From: Ornithinimicrobium sp.
GTDB taxonomy: Bacteria; Actinomycetota; Actinomycetes; Actinomycetales; Dermatophilaceae
DNA length: 8,498 nt
Direction of reading: 5' to 3'
Assembly (NCBI GenBank): GCA_030145965.1
Contig: JASKZT010000360.1
Span: 1 to 8,498, forward strand
Shown: piece by piece, positions 1-7,160 of the stretch
Layout of the letters: each line of letters opens with the position of its first letter
Numbering within the stretch: position 1 is the stretch's first letter
Made by a program: the position numbers and the translations under genes
Notes under the pieces: model-generated
Database searches by the model: none
Told to the model about the DNA's origin: nothing
The model's input: the letters and a program-made list of their open reading frames with translations, nothing else

Positions 1-1068
1 GACCACCTCGCCCATGCCCGCCTGCATCCGCCAGAACACCGACCCCTTGCAGTCGAAGAGCATCCGCCCGGCCAGCTGCAGCCCGAGCCCGGCCGCGAAG
101 CGCGGTCGGGACCGGTCGCCGTCCTCGTAGGCGAGGGCCAGGTCGTACATGCCCCGGACCACCGGCGAGTCGAGCGTGGCGGGGGCGGCGCCGTGGCGGG
201 CCAGCCACTCCCGCAGGTCGAGGTGGTCGAGCCGCTCGAACCCTTCCCCCGACAGCAGCCCGTCGGCCGCCATCCCGAGCAGGGTCGTGGAGACGAGGTC
301 GACCAGCTGCCACGTCCGCCAGGCCCGGGGCGTCGTGCGCACGGCGCCACGAGCCTGGTCGCGCGCGGCGCCGACGACCCCGGACAGCGGCCCGAGCATC
401 CCGGGCCCCAGACCCGCCGGTCCCAGCGCGGCGGCGGCCCGCTCGGCGACGACGGCGGCTCCCGCGAGCGAGGTGAGCAGCCCGGCGCGCAGCAGCGGCT
501 CGACGGCCGGCCCGCCGTCCACGGCCCACGGCGGGTGCGGCGAGGTGCTCAGCGTGACCCGCCCGGTCGGGGCCGGCACCGCGCCGACGCCGTGGAAGTC
601 GGCGAGCAGCCGCAGCCCGCGGACCGCCACGTCCAGCGGGCGCAGCGGCCGGTCCTCCGCGCCCGGCTCCCCCGGCACGCGCCCGTCCCCGGAGAAGCGG
701 GTGACGAACGGGCGCGCGCCGTCCGGCCCGTCGAGGTCGACGAGCCCGACGTCGTGGGCGGGCACGACGGCGTCGCGCCAGGTCGGCAGCGGGCACCCCG
801 GGTCGGTCGCGGGGCGGTCGAGCTCGGCATACACCTCGCGCAGCACCCGGAAGGTGGCGTCGTAGTAGCCGAGGAGCACGTGCAGACCGTGCTCCTCGAT
901 GCGGTCGTGCGGGCCGCGGCTGCTCGCGCCCTTGCCGCCGAGCCGCCAGCCCCGCTGGTAGACGGTGATCGAGGCGAAGCGGTCGCGCCACGCCCCCGAG
1001 CTGAGCTCCCAGGCCGTCGTCAGGCCGGCCATGCCTCCGCCGAGGACGACGACCCGCTCGTGCGCCAC
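1..1068 (-). CDS. FAD/NAD(P)-binding oxidoreductase, COG3349-like (C-terminus beyond window)
   Basis: This is the N-terminal 356 codons of a flavin-dependent oxidoreductase; the frame is still open at the window edge. What is seen: a beta strand followed by the dinucleotide-binding motif GGGMAGLTTAWEL (residues 10-22), then VYQRGWRLGGKGASS (36-50), RIEEHGLHVLLGYYD (57-71) and MQAGMGEVV at the visible end. The GWRLGGKGAS and EEHGLH..LGYYD blocks are, as I recall, hallmarks of the COG3349 group of NAD(P)-binding/amine-oxidase-like flavoproteins, distant relatives of phytoene desaturases. Gln38 sits where classical Rossmann folds have a ribose-binding acid; Gln is usual in this group. The reaction and substrate are unknown. 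GTG at 1068 is chosen because the Rossmann strand begins at residue 5 and the next Met lies inside the FAD motif. The start lies 3 nt after the stop of the cyclase gene and has only a weak ribosome-binding site, so translation is probably coupled. No signal peptide or membrane segment is seen in the visible part. Confidence 0.85.
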   Translation of the reverse strand, partial: MAHERVVVLGGGMAGLTTAWELSSGAWRDRFASITVYQRGWRLGGKGASSRGPHDRIEEHGLHVLLGYYDATFRVLREVYAELDRPATDPGCPLPTWRDAVVPAHDVGLVDLDGPDGARPFVTRFSGDGRVPGEPGAEDRPLRPLDVAVRGLRLLADFHGVGAVPAPTGRVTLSTSPHPPWAVDGGPAVEPLLRAGLLTSLAGAAVVAERAAAALGPAGLGPGMLGPLSGVVGAARDQARGAVRTTPRAWRTWQLVDLVSTTLLGMAADGLLSGEGFERLDHLDLREWLARHGAAPATLDSPVVRGMYDLALAYEDGDRSRPRFAAGLGLQLAGRMLFDCKGSVFWRMQAGMGEVV

Positions 1069-1071
1069 GCC

Positions 1072-4000
1072 TCAGCCCGCCAGGAGGGCGTCGGCCGTGC
1101 CCGCCTCCGGGCCGTCGTAGGCGGGGGGCACCGCCGCGCGCGCCTCGGCGAGGACGGCCCGCCAGCCCTCGGGCCGGTGCCCCTCCGGCAGGCTCGCGAG
1201 GTCGACCGCCGCCCGCAGCCGCGAGACGGTCGCGCCCTGGCCGGCGGCCACGTCCACGGCCCGGCGCAGGTCGGCGGCGGCGCGCACCGGGTCGTCGCGG
1301 CCCACGAGCTCGGCCCGCCGGCGCAGGATCTCGGGGAGGTGCACCGCCTCCCCGGTCTGCTCGGCGACCGCGTACGCCTCCTCGACGAGCTCGCGGGCGC
1401 GGGCGCTCTCGCCGGCGCGGGCGGTCAGCTGCGCCAGCCGCGACAGCAGGGAGGCCAGGAAGGCCTCGTGGCCCATGAGGCGCAGGGTGTCCACGGTCGC
1501 CTGGAGGAAGGCCGGCTCGGGGTCCCCGCCGGGCGGCCCGCCGAGGTAGGCGGACCCCAGCGCGACCCAGTAGGCGTAGCCGTAGCGGTGCCCCACGCCC
1601 ACGACCTCCCCGGCGAGGCGGCGGGCGCCCTCCTCGTCGTCGAGGAACTGCCGCAGCCAGGCGGCGTAGGTCTTGACGAAGCCGACCGTGAACGGGCCGC
1701 GCGGGAAGCCGACCTCCTCGGCCCGCTCCACCGCCCGCCGCTCGTGGTCGCGCGCCCCGGCCCGGTCGCCGGTGAGGGCCAGGACGCAGGCCAGCCCGAT
1801 CTCCGCGGCGGCGACGGGGTCGTTGGGCAGGGGCCAGTAGGGCCAGACCTCGTCGGCGTCGTCCGGCCTGGCCGCGAAGCCGGCCAGGGAGCGCTCGAAG
1901 AAGTCCCGCGCGCGGGCCAGGTCGCCGAGGTAGAGGTGGGCGAAGCCGGCGCAGTCGTCGACCTCGGGCTCCAGCCACGCCAGCGCGGTGTCCCGGGTCA
2001 TGGCGATGAGGCGCTCGGTGAGGTCGCGGGCCGTGGGCACGTCACCGTTGGTCAGCCGGTAGGAGTAGATCCCCACGACCGTGGCCACGACCTCCGGGCG
2101 CGGGCCCAGGCCGTCCGCGAGCACCTCGGCCCGGGCGTGGTCGCTCTCGACCTCCGGCGCGGCGTACCCCCGCATGGAGCTGACGCTGAAGACCCGCAGC
2201 ATGCGGGCCCCGAGCTCCGCGAGGTCCCGCCCGGTCGACGGCGGCAGCTCGTCGAGGATCTCCAGCGCGCGCGACAGCAGCCGGGTGGCCTCGGGGTGGG
2301 CACCCCGGCTCTGGGCCGCCCGGGCCGCGGCGACGTAGGTCTCGGCCGCCTGCGCCTGCCGCCCGCCCAGGTCGAGGTGGGTGGCGACGAGCGCGGGCTC
2401 CGCGCCGGAGGCGGCGAGCACGTCGGCGACGGCCGCGTGGGTCTGCTGCCGGACGTCGAGCACCTGGGTCTCGTAGGCGGCGTCGCGCATGAGCGCGTGG
2501 CGGAAGCGGTAGGTCCCCTCGGCCGGTGTCTGCTCGAGCACGCCGTCGTCGAGGAGCAGCCGCAGCTGCGCCTCCACGGCGACGACGTCGCCGACGACCC
2601 GCCCGACGACCGAGGTGCGGAAGACCGGGCCGACGGTCGCGGCGACCTGGACGGTCCGCAGGTCGATCCCCGGTGCCTTGAGGCGCCAGGTGAAGAGCTC
2701 CTGCAGGCGCAGCGGCATGGGCTCGCTGCGGTTCTCCGCCAGGCAGGAGCGGGTCAGCTCCTCGATGAAGAGCGGGTTGCCGTCGGACTGCTCCACGATC
2801 TCGTCGCGGACGCCGTCGGCGAGCGCGCTGTCGCCGCTGAGGTTGTCCACGAGGCGGGCGGCGGCCCCGTCCTCCAGCCGCCCGAGCTCGAGGGTGACGA
2901 GCGCGTCCCGCCAGGGCACCAGCCCCGGGTCGCGTGTCGTCGCGACCGTGAGGAGGGCGGGCGGGGCGGCGGTGGCGACCCGGTGGAGCAGCTCCAGGGT
3001 CGAGGGGTCGGCCCAGTGCAGGTCCTCCACGACGAGCAGGTGGGGTTCCTGCGCGGCGACCGCGGCCAGCCACTGCACCAGGCGGGCGAGGGTGAGCTCC
3101 AGCAGCGCGCTCGGGTCCAGCTCGGGGGCCGGGTAGGCGGCAGGGTGCGGCAGGTGCACCAGGGGGGCGAGCACGGGGACGAACGCGGCCGCGTCGAGCC
3201 CCAGCGTGGCCAGGTGCCGCTCGAGCACGGCCTGGACCTCCTCCGGCGGCGCGCCCCGGTCGGCCACCCCCAGGGTGCGCTCGAGCATCCGCGCCACGGG
3301 CCAGAGCGGCACGTTGGCGTAGTAGGGCAGGCAGCCGGCGCCCAGGACGCCTCCGCCGCCGGCCTGGACCCGGTCGAGCAGCTCGACGACGAGGCGGGAC
3401 TTGCCGATGCCGGCCTCGCCCGCGACCAGGACGGTGGCCCCGGGGGCGGCCCGGTCCGCGTGCACCGCCTGCCACAGGCCCAGCAGCCGCTCGACCGGCT
3501 CCTCGCGGCCGACGAGGCCGGCGCGCCGGTACCGGTCGGCGCTGAACCGCGCGGCGGCGTAGCGGGGCCGGTCGACCACGAAGATCTCGACCGGCCGGGT
3601 GATGCCCTTGAGGGCGTGCTCCCCCAGGGAGCGGGTGAAGAAGTCGGCGTCGACGAGCTCGTGCGTGACGTCGCTGACGACGACCGCGCCCGGCTGCCCC
3701 TCGCCCTGGATGCGGGCGGCGAGGTTGGGGGTCATGCCGAGGATGGAGTTGCGCGAGAGCACGTCGGACTCCCCGCGCACGCCGGTGACCACGACGCGGC
3801 CGGTGTGGATGCCGACCCGGACGCCGACGGAGGCGCCGACCCGCCGGGCCAGCTCGGCCCGGCCGTCGTGCATCGCGACCACGAGGTCGAGGCCGGCGAG
3901 CACCGCGCGCCGGGCGTCGTCCTCGTGCGCCTGGGGGTAGCCGAAGCCGGCCAGCACGCCGTCGCCGTAGAACTGGACGAGGGTGCCGCCGTAGCGCTCC

Positions 4001-4329
4001 ACCGCGTGCTGCACGGCGTCGCGGTAGAAGGCGAAGAGGTCGGCCATCCGCTCGGGCTCGACCTGCTCCGACAGCTGGGTGGAGCCGACGAGGTCGGAGA
4101 AGAGCAGCGTCATGAGCGCCCGCTCCCCCCACGCCCCGCCGCGGCGCGCCTCGACCCGACGCAGGACCGAGGCCGCCTGCTCGTTGTCGGGGTCGACGGC
4201 CCGGACCTCCTCGGCCGTGGCCTGCGCCTGCTCCAGGTCACCCGCCTGCAGCGAGATCTCGGCCCAGCTCAGGAGCCGTTCGGCCAGGCGCCCGAGGCTG
4301 GACTCCGGCGACGTGCCGACCCTGACCAC
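1072..4329 (-). CDS. Class III adenylate/guanylate cyclase fused to AAA/STAND ATPase and TPR region
   Basis: A cytoplasmic signalling protein of 1085 aa. Domains in order: a short TPR-like helical lead (about 13-62); a class III cyclase catalytic domain (about 72-255); a STAND/MalT-like ATPase (about 272-540) with Walker A GEAGIGKSR (304-312), Walker B LLVVEDLHWAD (431-441) and a GNP motif (SDGNPLFIEEL, 515-525); a winged-helix-like stretch with YRFRHALMRDAAYE (607-620); and a long alpha-helical TPR-like region from about 655 to the end. In the cyclase domain the metal-binding aspartates are Asp79 (FSDLVGST) and Asp123 (QFYGDGVLAGF), and the transition-state pair is Asn202 and Arg206 (PNLAAR). 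The purine-selecting positions are Gln119 and Ser195 instead of Lys and Asp. Unlike many such fusions, no LuxR-type helix-turn-helix is seen at the C-terminus. One functional cyclase site needs a dimer. The probable product is cAMP or cGMP; which one cannot be told. The GTG start has GAGG nine nt upstream and lies 4 nt after the preceding stop. No membrane segment is seen. Confidence 0.93.
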   Translation of the reverse strand: MVRVGTSPESSLGRLAERLLSWAEISLQAGDLEQAQATAEEVRAVDPDNEQAASVLRRVEARRGGAWGERALMTLLFSDLVGSTQLSEQVEPERMADLFAFYRDAVQHAVERYGGTLVQFYGDGVLAGFGYPQAHEDDARRAVLAGLDLVVAMHDGRAELARRVGASVGVRVGIHTGRVVVTGVRGESDVLSRNSILGMTPNLAARIQGEGQPGAVVVSDVTHELVDADFFTRSLGEHALKGITRPVEIFVVDRPRYAAARFSADRYRRAGLVGREEPVERLLGLWQAVHADRAAPGATVLVAGEAGIGKSRLVVELLDRVQAGGGGVLGAGCLPYYANVPLWPVARMLERTLGVADRGAPPEEVQAVLERHLATLGLDAAAFVPVLAPLVHLPHPAAYPAPELDPSALLELTLARLVQWLAAVAAQEPHLLVVEDLHWADPSTLELLHRVATAAPPALLTVATTRDPGLVPWRDALVTLELGRLEDGAAARLVDNLSGDSALADGVRDEIVEQSDGNPLFIEELTRSCLAENRSEPMPLRLQELFTWRLKAPGIDLRTVQVAATVGPVFRTSVVGRVVGDVVAVEAQLRLLLDDGVLEQTPAEGTYRFRHALMRDAAYETQVLDVRQQTHAAVADVLAASGAEPALVATHLDLGGRQAQAAETYVAAARAAQSRGAHPEATRLLSRALEILDELPPSTGRDLAELGARMLRVFSVSSMRGYAAPEVESDHARAEVLADGLGPRPEVVATVVGIYSYRLTNGDVPTARDLTERLIAMTRDTALAWLEPEVDDCAGFAHLYLGDLARARDFFERSLAGFAARPDDADEVWPYWPLPNDPVAAAEIGLACVLALTGDRAGARDHERRAVERAEEVGFPRGPFTVGFVKTYAAWLRQFLDDEEGARRLAGEVVGVGHRYGYAYWVALGSAYLGGPPGGDPEPAFLQATVDTLRLMGHEAFLASLLSRLAQLTARAGESARARELVEEAYAVAEQTGEAVHLPEILRRRAELVGRDDPVRAAADLRRAVDVAAGQGATVSRLRAAVDLASLPEGHRPEGWRAVLAEARAAVPPAYDGPEAGTADALLAG

Positions 4330-4333
4330 GGCG

Positions 4334-5944
4334 TCATGCCTCGGTGGCGCGCGAGATGTAGAGCTGGACGGGCACCGGCGTCGCGCCCGGCCGGGGGGTG
4401 AGCTCGCCGACGTAGAGGCCGGGCGCCCATCCCGAGGCGCCGACCGCGAGCCGGACCCCGTGCCCCTGCGCGCCCAGCGGGGCGACGGAGGTCGCGATGC
4501 TCGCGGCCGGGATCCGCGCGCCGCCCGACTCGATCGCGACGAGGTCGGAGACGGTCGGGACGTCGCCCTCGGCCAGGTCGACGACCGGCCAGACCGTGCC
4601 CTCGGTGTCCTGGCCGGCGGCAGCCGGGGCCCGGCCGGTGAAGCGCACGCCGGCGGAGCCGGTCGAGGCCCCGCCGCGGGAGGGCCGGCCGACCCCGGGC
4701 ACGAGGCCGTCCTGAGCCATCGTCGTCACCGCCTCGAGCCCGCTCACCCAGGCCTGCGACCAGTCCTTGGCCATCTGGGAGAAGATGCGCTGCTGGTGCT
4801 GGGCCACGTCGGCGGGCCCGGCGTCGGGGGCGAGGACGTCGGCGGTCATGTCGTCGACGAGCGTGACGTAGGTGCGCGCGGACTCGCCCATGAAGTCGAT
4901 CCACTCCTCCGCCGGCTCCAGCCACGCGCAGCTGCGGGTGCCCGGCTGCGGGGGCTGCCCCGGGGCCGCCCCGGGGTCGGCCGGGTCGACCGGGGCGCCC
5001 CCCGGCGTCGCGGTGCTGTCGGTGCCGCCCTCGACCGCCGCCCGCACCCAGTCGGTCCAGTAGGGCCGCACGAGGGGCACGAGGGCGTCCCAGCGGTCCT
5101 CCTTGAAGCCGACGATCTTCAGCGCCTTGACCCGGCGCACCGGGCCCACGTCGTTGACGAGCAGGAAGCCGCGGTCGACGTCGATCTGGTCGTCGAGGCT
5201 GAGGGCGAGGTCGTAGGTCATCCCGGCGGCGCGGCTGCCGTCCTGCCAGTAGTCGCAGTGCAGGAGGGTGTTGACCCGCCGGACCAGCTGCACCTCCTCG
5301 TGGAAGATGCCGTGCCAGTGCACGTCACCAGGTGGCGGGAGGCCGACCGGGCGGTCCGCGCCGACGAGGTCCATCGCCTTGAAGAGCATCGGCCCGCGCG
5401 CCGGCCAGTAGTGCGGGTCCACCCACGCGGCCACGCGAGCGAACGGCGCGTCGGTCTCGAACTCGGAGTAGACCCACGTGGCGAGCAGGCCGTCGGTCCG
5501 GACCGTGCGCACGCTGCAGACGTCCTGGCCCACGAACGCCGCCTCGTGGTGCGGGAGCGCCTGGCCCGACCGCAGCCGGGAGAAGGGCACGCCCTCGCTC
5601 GCGGCCTGCTCGAGGTCGTCGAGCAGCTCCTGGGCACCGACCCCGTCACGGGCGCCGGCCACGGAGCCCGCGAGGGCCAGGTAGCCCGCCTCCGCGTGCT
5701 CGTGGTGCGGGAAGCCGGCCCGCGCGAGGTCGCCGAGCAGGGCCACCCGGGCCGAGACGGGCACCTCCTCCACCGGTGCCTCGGCCAGGTGCTGGAGCGC
5801 GACACCCGTGGGCACCCGGCGGAAGCCGGGGATGAGCCCCGGGTCGCGGGACGGGTCGTCGGCCAGCGCGTGGAGGCTCAGCAGGGCCGCGTCGTGCTCG
5901 CCCAGGACCGCCGAACCGGGCTCGTCCGCCGGATGTTTGCTCAT
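4334..5944 (-). CDS. Uncharacterised 536-aa protein, possible SRPBCC-like core; first gene of three-gene operon
   Basis: I do not recognise this protein as a named family. Visible layout: a polar, acid-rich N-terminus (1-35); a helical alanine-rich part (about 45-120); a mixed alpha/beta region with many aromatics (about 135-300), including WVDPHYWPARGPMLFKAMD (174-192), VNTLLHCDYWQDG (224-236), DRGFLLVNDVG (257-267) and PYWTDWVRAAV (294-304), which reads like an SRPBCC/START-type ligand-binding fold; a Pro/Gly/Ala linker (about 306-338); an amphipathic helical segment (about 342-415); a Gly/Ala-rich stretch; and a beta-rich tail (about 465-532) ending in GLYVGEL and VQLYISRA. There is no signal peptide, membrane helix or obvious catalytic motif. 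The ATG start has a purine-rich AAGGTGGG upstream and follows a plausible promoter. The gene ends 4 nt before the cyclase gene, so the two are very likely co-transcribed. The SRPBCC assignment is a guess from pattern, not from an alignment. Confidence 0.88.
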   Translation of the reverse strand: MSKHPADEPGSAVLGEHDAALLSLHALADDPSRDPGLIPGFRRVPTGVALQHLAEAPVEEVPVSARVALLGDLARAGFPHHEHAEAGYLALAGSVAGARDGVGAQELLDDLEQAASEGVPFSRLRSGQALPHHEAAFVGQDVCSVRTVRTDGLLATWVYSEFETDAPFARVAAWVDPHYWPARGPMLFKAMDLVGADRPVGLPPPGDVHWHGIFHEEVQLVRRVNTLLHCDYWQDGSRAAGMTYDLALSLDDQIDVDRGFLLVNDVGPVRRVKALKIVGFKEDRWDALVPLVRPYWTDWVRAAVEGGTDSTATPGGAPVDPADPGAAPGQPPQPGTRSCAWLEPAEEWIDFMGESARTYVTLVDDMTADVLAPDAGPADVAQHQQRIFSQMAKDWSQAWVSGLEAVTTMAQDGLVPGVGRPSRGGASTGSAGVRFTGRAPAAAGQDTEGTVWPVVDLAEGDVPTVSDLVAIESGGARIPAASIATSVAPLGAQGHGVRLAVGASGWAPGLYVGELTPRPGATPVPVQLYISRATEA

Positions 5945-5950
5945 GGCTCA

Positions 5951-5958
5951 CCCACCTT
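5951..5958 (-). promoter_or_regulatory. Ribosome binding site of the 536-aa protein gene
   Basis: The minus strand reads AAGGTGGG followed by TGAGCC and then ATG. The GGTGGG part is 6 nt and the AAGG part 10 nt from the start codon, which supports ATG at 5944 as the start. Confidence 0.6.
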
Positions 5959-6007
5959 GGTGCTGCGTCCCCGAGCGGGCGTGGTCCGAGTCCATGCCGA
6001 TCCCTGC

Positions 6008-6036
6008 AGTGTAGGGACACCGCGGCCCCCGCGTCG
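6008..6036 (-). promoter_or_regulatory. Candidate sigma-70-type promoter for the three-gene operon
   Basis: On the minus strand a -10-like TACACT lies at 6013-6008. About 18 nt upstream is TCGACG, which matches four of six bases of the TTGACA -35 consensus. Transcription would start near 6001, giving a leader of about 57 nt before the ATG at 5944. A 5-bp inverted repeat, TCCCT/AGGGA (6001-6017), overlaps the -10 and could be an operator. In DNA this GC-rich an AT-containing hexamer at the right distance is suggestive but not proof. Confidence 0.4.
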
Positions 6037-6313
6037 ACAGCTGCGGGCGCGCAGACGGCCGGCGGACCAGCGGCGAGGGTGAGACCGCTGACCTGCACCG
6101 ACGACGACCGCGCATCGTCCATGCATGACGGGTGTCCGACATCGAGGTGCTGACCGAGCCCTGCCCGTCGCCCTGCCCCTCCTCGTCGTGCTCTCGGCGC
6201 GGGGCCGGCACACGCTCGTCCCCGCTGGTCTTCTCCGCGGCCGGCGCGGTGCACCTCGTCCCCTTAGCCTGGCTGTACCAGAGCGTGACCTGCGCACAGC
6301 GCGAGGGCAGGCA

Positions 6314-7051
6314 TCACGCGTAGGCGGGCACGAGCGCGGCGCGCGCCGCACGGGGCACGTCGGTGATGACGCCGTCCACGCCGGCCCGCTGCAGGCGCCG
6401 CACGTCCCGGGAGTCGTTCACGGTCCACGGCACGACGGCCAGGCCCGCGTCGTGCGCGGCCGCGACGACCGGCGACCCGAGGACCGTGCCCACGTGGGGG
6501 TGCATCTCGTCGTGCCCGTCGGCCACCGCACGCCTGAGCACGGAGACCGCCGTCTCCCAGGGGTGCCCGAGCAGGGCCGTCCGCACGCCCGACCCCGGCT
6601 CGAGCAGCAGCCGGACCTGTCGCAGGAGGGGAGCGGCGAAGGAGGACACCGTCACCTCCGGTCCCTGGCCCCTCCCCGGTCCGTCGAGGACGCGCGCCAG
6701 GGTCGCGGCGGTGCGTCGCGCGGCGTCGGACCCGGGCGGCGGGGCCTTGACCTCCAGGACCACCCGACGGCCCGCCGCGAGCCCGAGCAGGTCCTCCAGC
6801 CGGCACAGCTGCACCCCGCCCCGGAGCGCGGCCGAGGCCAGGTCCGCCCACGACGACGACACCACGGGGAGCGGCACCCCTGCGAGGCGACGCAGGTCGG
6901 CGTCGTGGCTCAGCGCCAGGACGCCGTCCGCGGTGAGCCGTAGGTCGACCTCCACCCCGTCGGCCCCCGCTGCGAGGGCGGCCGCCACGGCGGCGAGGGT
7001 GTTCTCCGGACGGTCCGGGCCGACGAGCCCGCGATGCGCAAGGACAAGCAC
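6314..7051 (-). CDS. ugpQ: Glycerophosphodiester phosphodiesterase (GDPD family)
   Basis: Hydrolyses glycerophosphodiesters to sn-glycerol-3-phosphate and the free alcohol, with a divalent metal, in the cytoplasm. At 245 aa it is a normal single-domain GDPD (TIM barrel). Motifs seen: AHRG (5-8), PENT (15-18), GVEVDLRLTADG (32-43) and SHD (48-50). These supply the expected catalytic and metal residues His6, Glu34, Asp36 and His49. Later barrel strands VVLEVK, VTVSSF, VVPWTVND and GVDGVITD are also present. GTG at 7051 is chosen because it begins the first barrel strand (LVLAHRG) and has GAGG nine nt upstream. A longer reading from 7204 would overlap the ABC ATPase gene and add an Arg-rich tail unlike the family. 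No signal peptide is present, so this is a UgpQ-like rather than a GlpQ-like (periplasmic) enzyme. It follows the UgpC-type ATPase gene, the same order as ugpC-ugpQ in E. coli; the symbol rests on that context. Confidence 0.9.
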   Translation of the reverse strand: MLVLAHRGLVGPDRPENTLAAVAAALAAGADGVEVDLRLTADGVLALSHDADLRRLAGVPLPVVSSSWADLASAALRGGVQLCRLEDLLGLAAGRRVVLEVKAPPPGSDAARRTAATLARVLDGPGRGQGPEVTVSSFAAPLLRQVRLLLEPGSGVRTALLGHPWETAVSVLRRAVADGHDEMHPHVGTVLGSPVVAAAHDAGLAVVPWTVNDSRDVRRLQRAGVDGVITDVPRAARAALVPAYA

Positions 7052-7060
7052 GCCTGCAAG

Positions 7061-7064
7061 CCTC
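7061..7064 (-). promoter_or_regulatory. Ribosome binding site deciding the GDPD start
   Basis: GAGG on the minus strand lies nine nt before GTG 7051. The alternative GTG at 7087 has no comparable purine run upstream, so 7051 is preferred. Confidence 0.45.
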
Positions 7065-7108
7065 GTGCGCCGTGGTGACCGGCACACCTCGGCCGGGTGT
7101 ACGGCAGG

Positions 7109-7140
7109 CGGCGTCCGGGTGACGTCTCCGCCGGACGCCG
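7109..7140. repeat. 10-bp perfect inverted repeat (hairpin) between ATPase and GDPD genes
   Basis: The arms CGGCGTCCGG (7109-7118) and CCGGACGCCG (7131-7140) are exact reverse complements around a 12-nt loop that contains the palindrome GACGTC. The repeat sits 20 nt after the stop of the ATPase gene and about 58 nt before the GDPD start. No T-tract follows on either strand, so it is not a classical intrinsic terminator. It could be a GC-rich actinobacterial terminator, an mRNA-stabilising stem that lowers downstream expression, or a protein site. Confidence 0.6.
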
Positions 7141-7160
7141 GCCCGCACCGACGGGGGCGC

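Larger units (their letters stand above)
5945..6313. other. 369-nt intergenic region between the two transcription units
   Basis: This stretch lies between the stop of the GDPD gene and the start of the three-gene operon. Its left third carries the candidate promoter and ribosome binding site listed separately. Elsewhere I see an 8-bp palindrome CATGCATG (6120-6127) and, just after the GDPD stop, a short GCGC-tgt-GCGC stem on the minus strand (about 6295-6305) without a T-tract, which is at best a weak terminator. No tRNA, riboswitch or convincing small gene was recognised. Several short open frames cross it, but their amino-acid composition (Arg/Ser/Pro-rich) looks like translated GC-rich noise. 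Confidence 0.6.

Noticed and set aside
2042..4132. 696-codon minus-strand frame inside the cyclase gene
   Set aside because: It is a different frame of the same strand and consists almost wholly of Arg, Gly, Ala and Pro; the overlapping frame encodes the recognisable cyclase-ATPase.
193..4401. 1402-codon open frame on the plus strand
   Set aside because: It runs in exact codon register opposite the flavoprotein and cyclase genes and ends soon after the register changes at the next gene. It stays open because those genes lack TTA, CTA and TCA codons. The translated product is low-complexity and rich in Gly, Arg, Val and Pro, with no domain.
4079..6082. 667-codon open frame on the plus strand
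   Set aside because: It is the in-register antisense shadow of the 536-aa gene, with the same low-complexity composition and no ribosome binding site context.
5948..6211. 87-codon minus-strand frame ending just before the 536-aa gene
   Set aside because: Its stop is 3 nt from the ATG and could suggest a coupled leader gene, but the product is Arg/Ser/Pro-rich without structure and crosses the candidate promoter.
6132..6323. 63-codon plus-strand frame in the intergenic region
   Set aside because: It starts with GTG without a clear ribosome binding site, overlaps the end of the GDPD gene, and has a Ser/Cys/Pro-rich composition with no recognisable feature.
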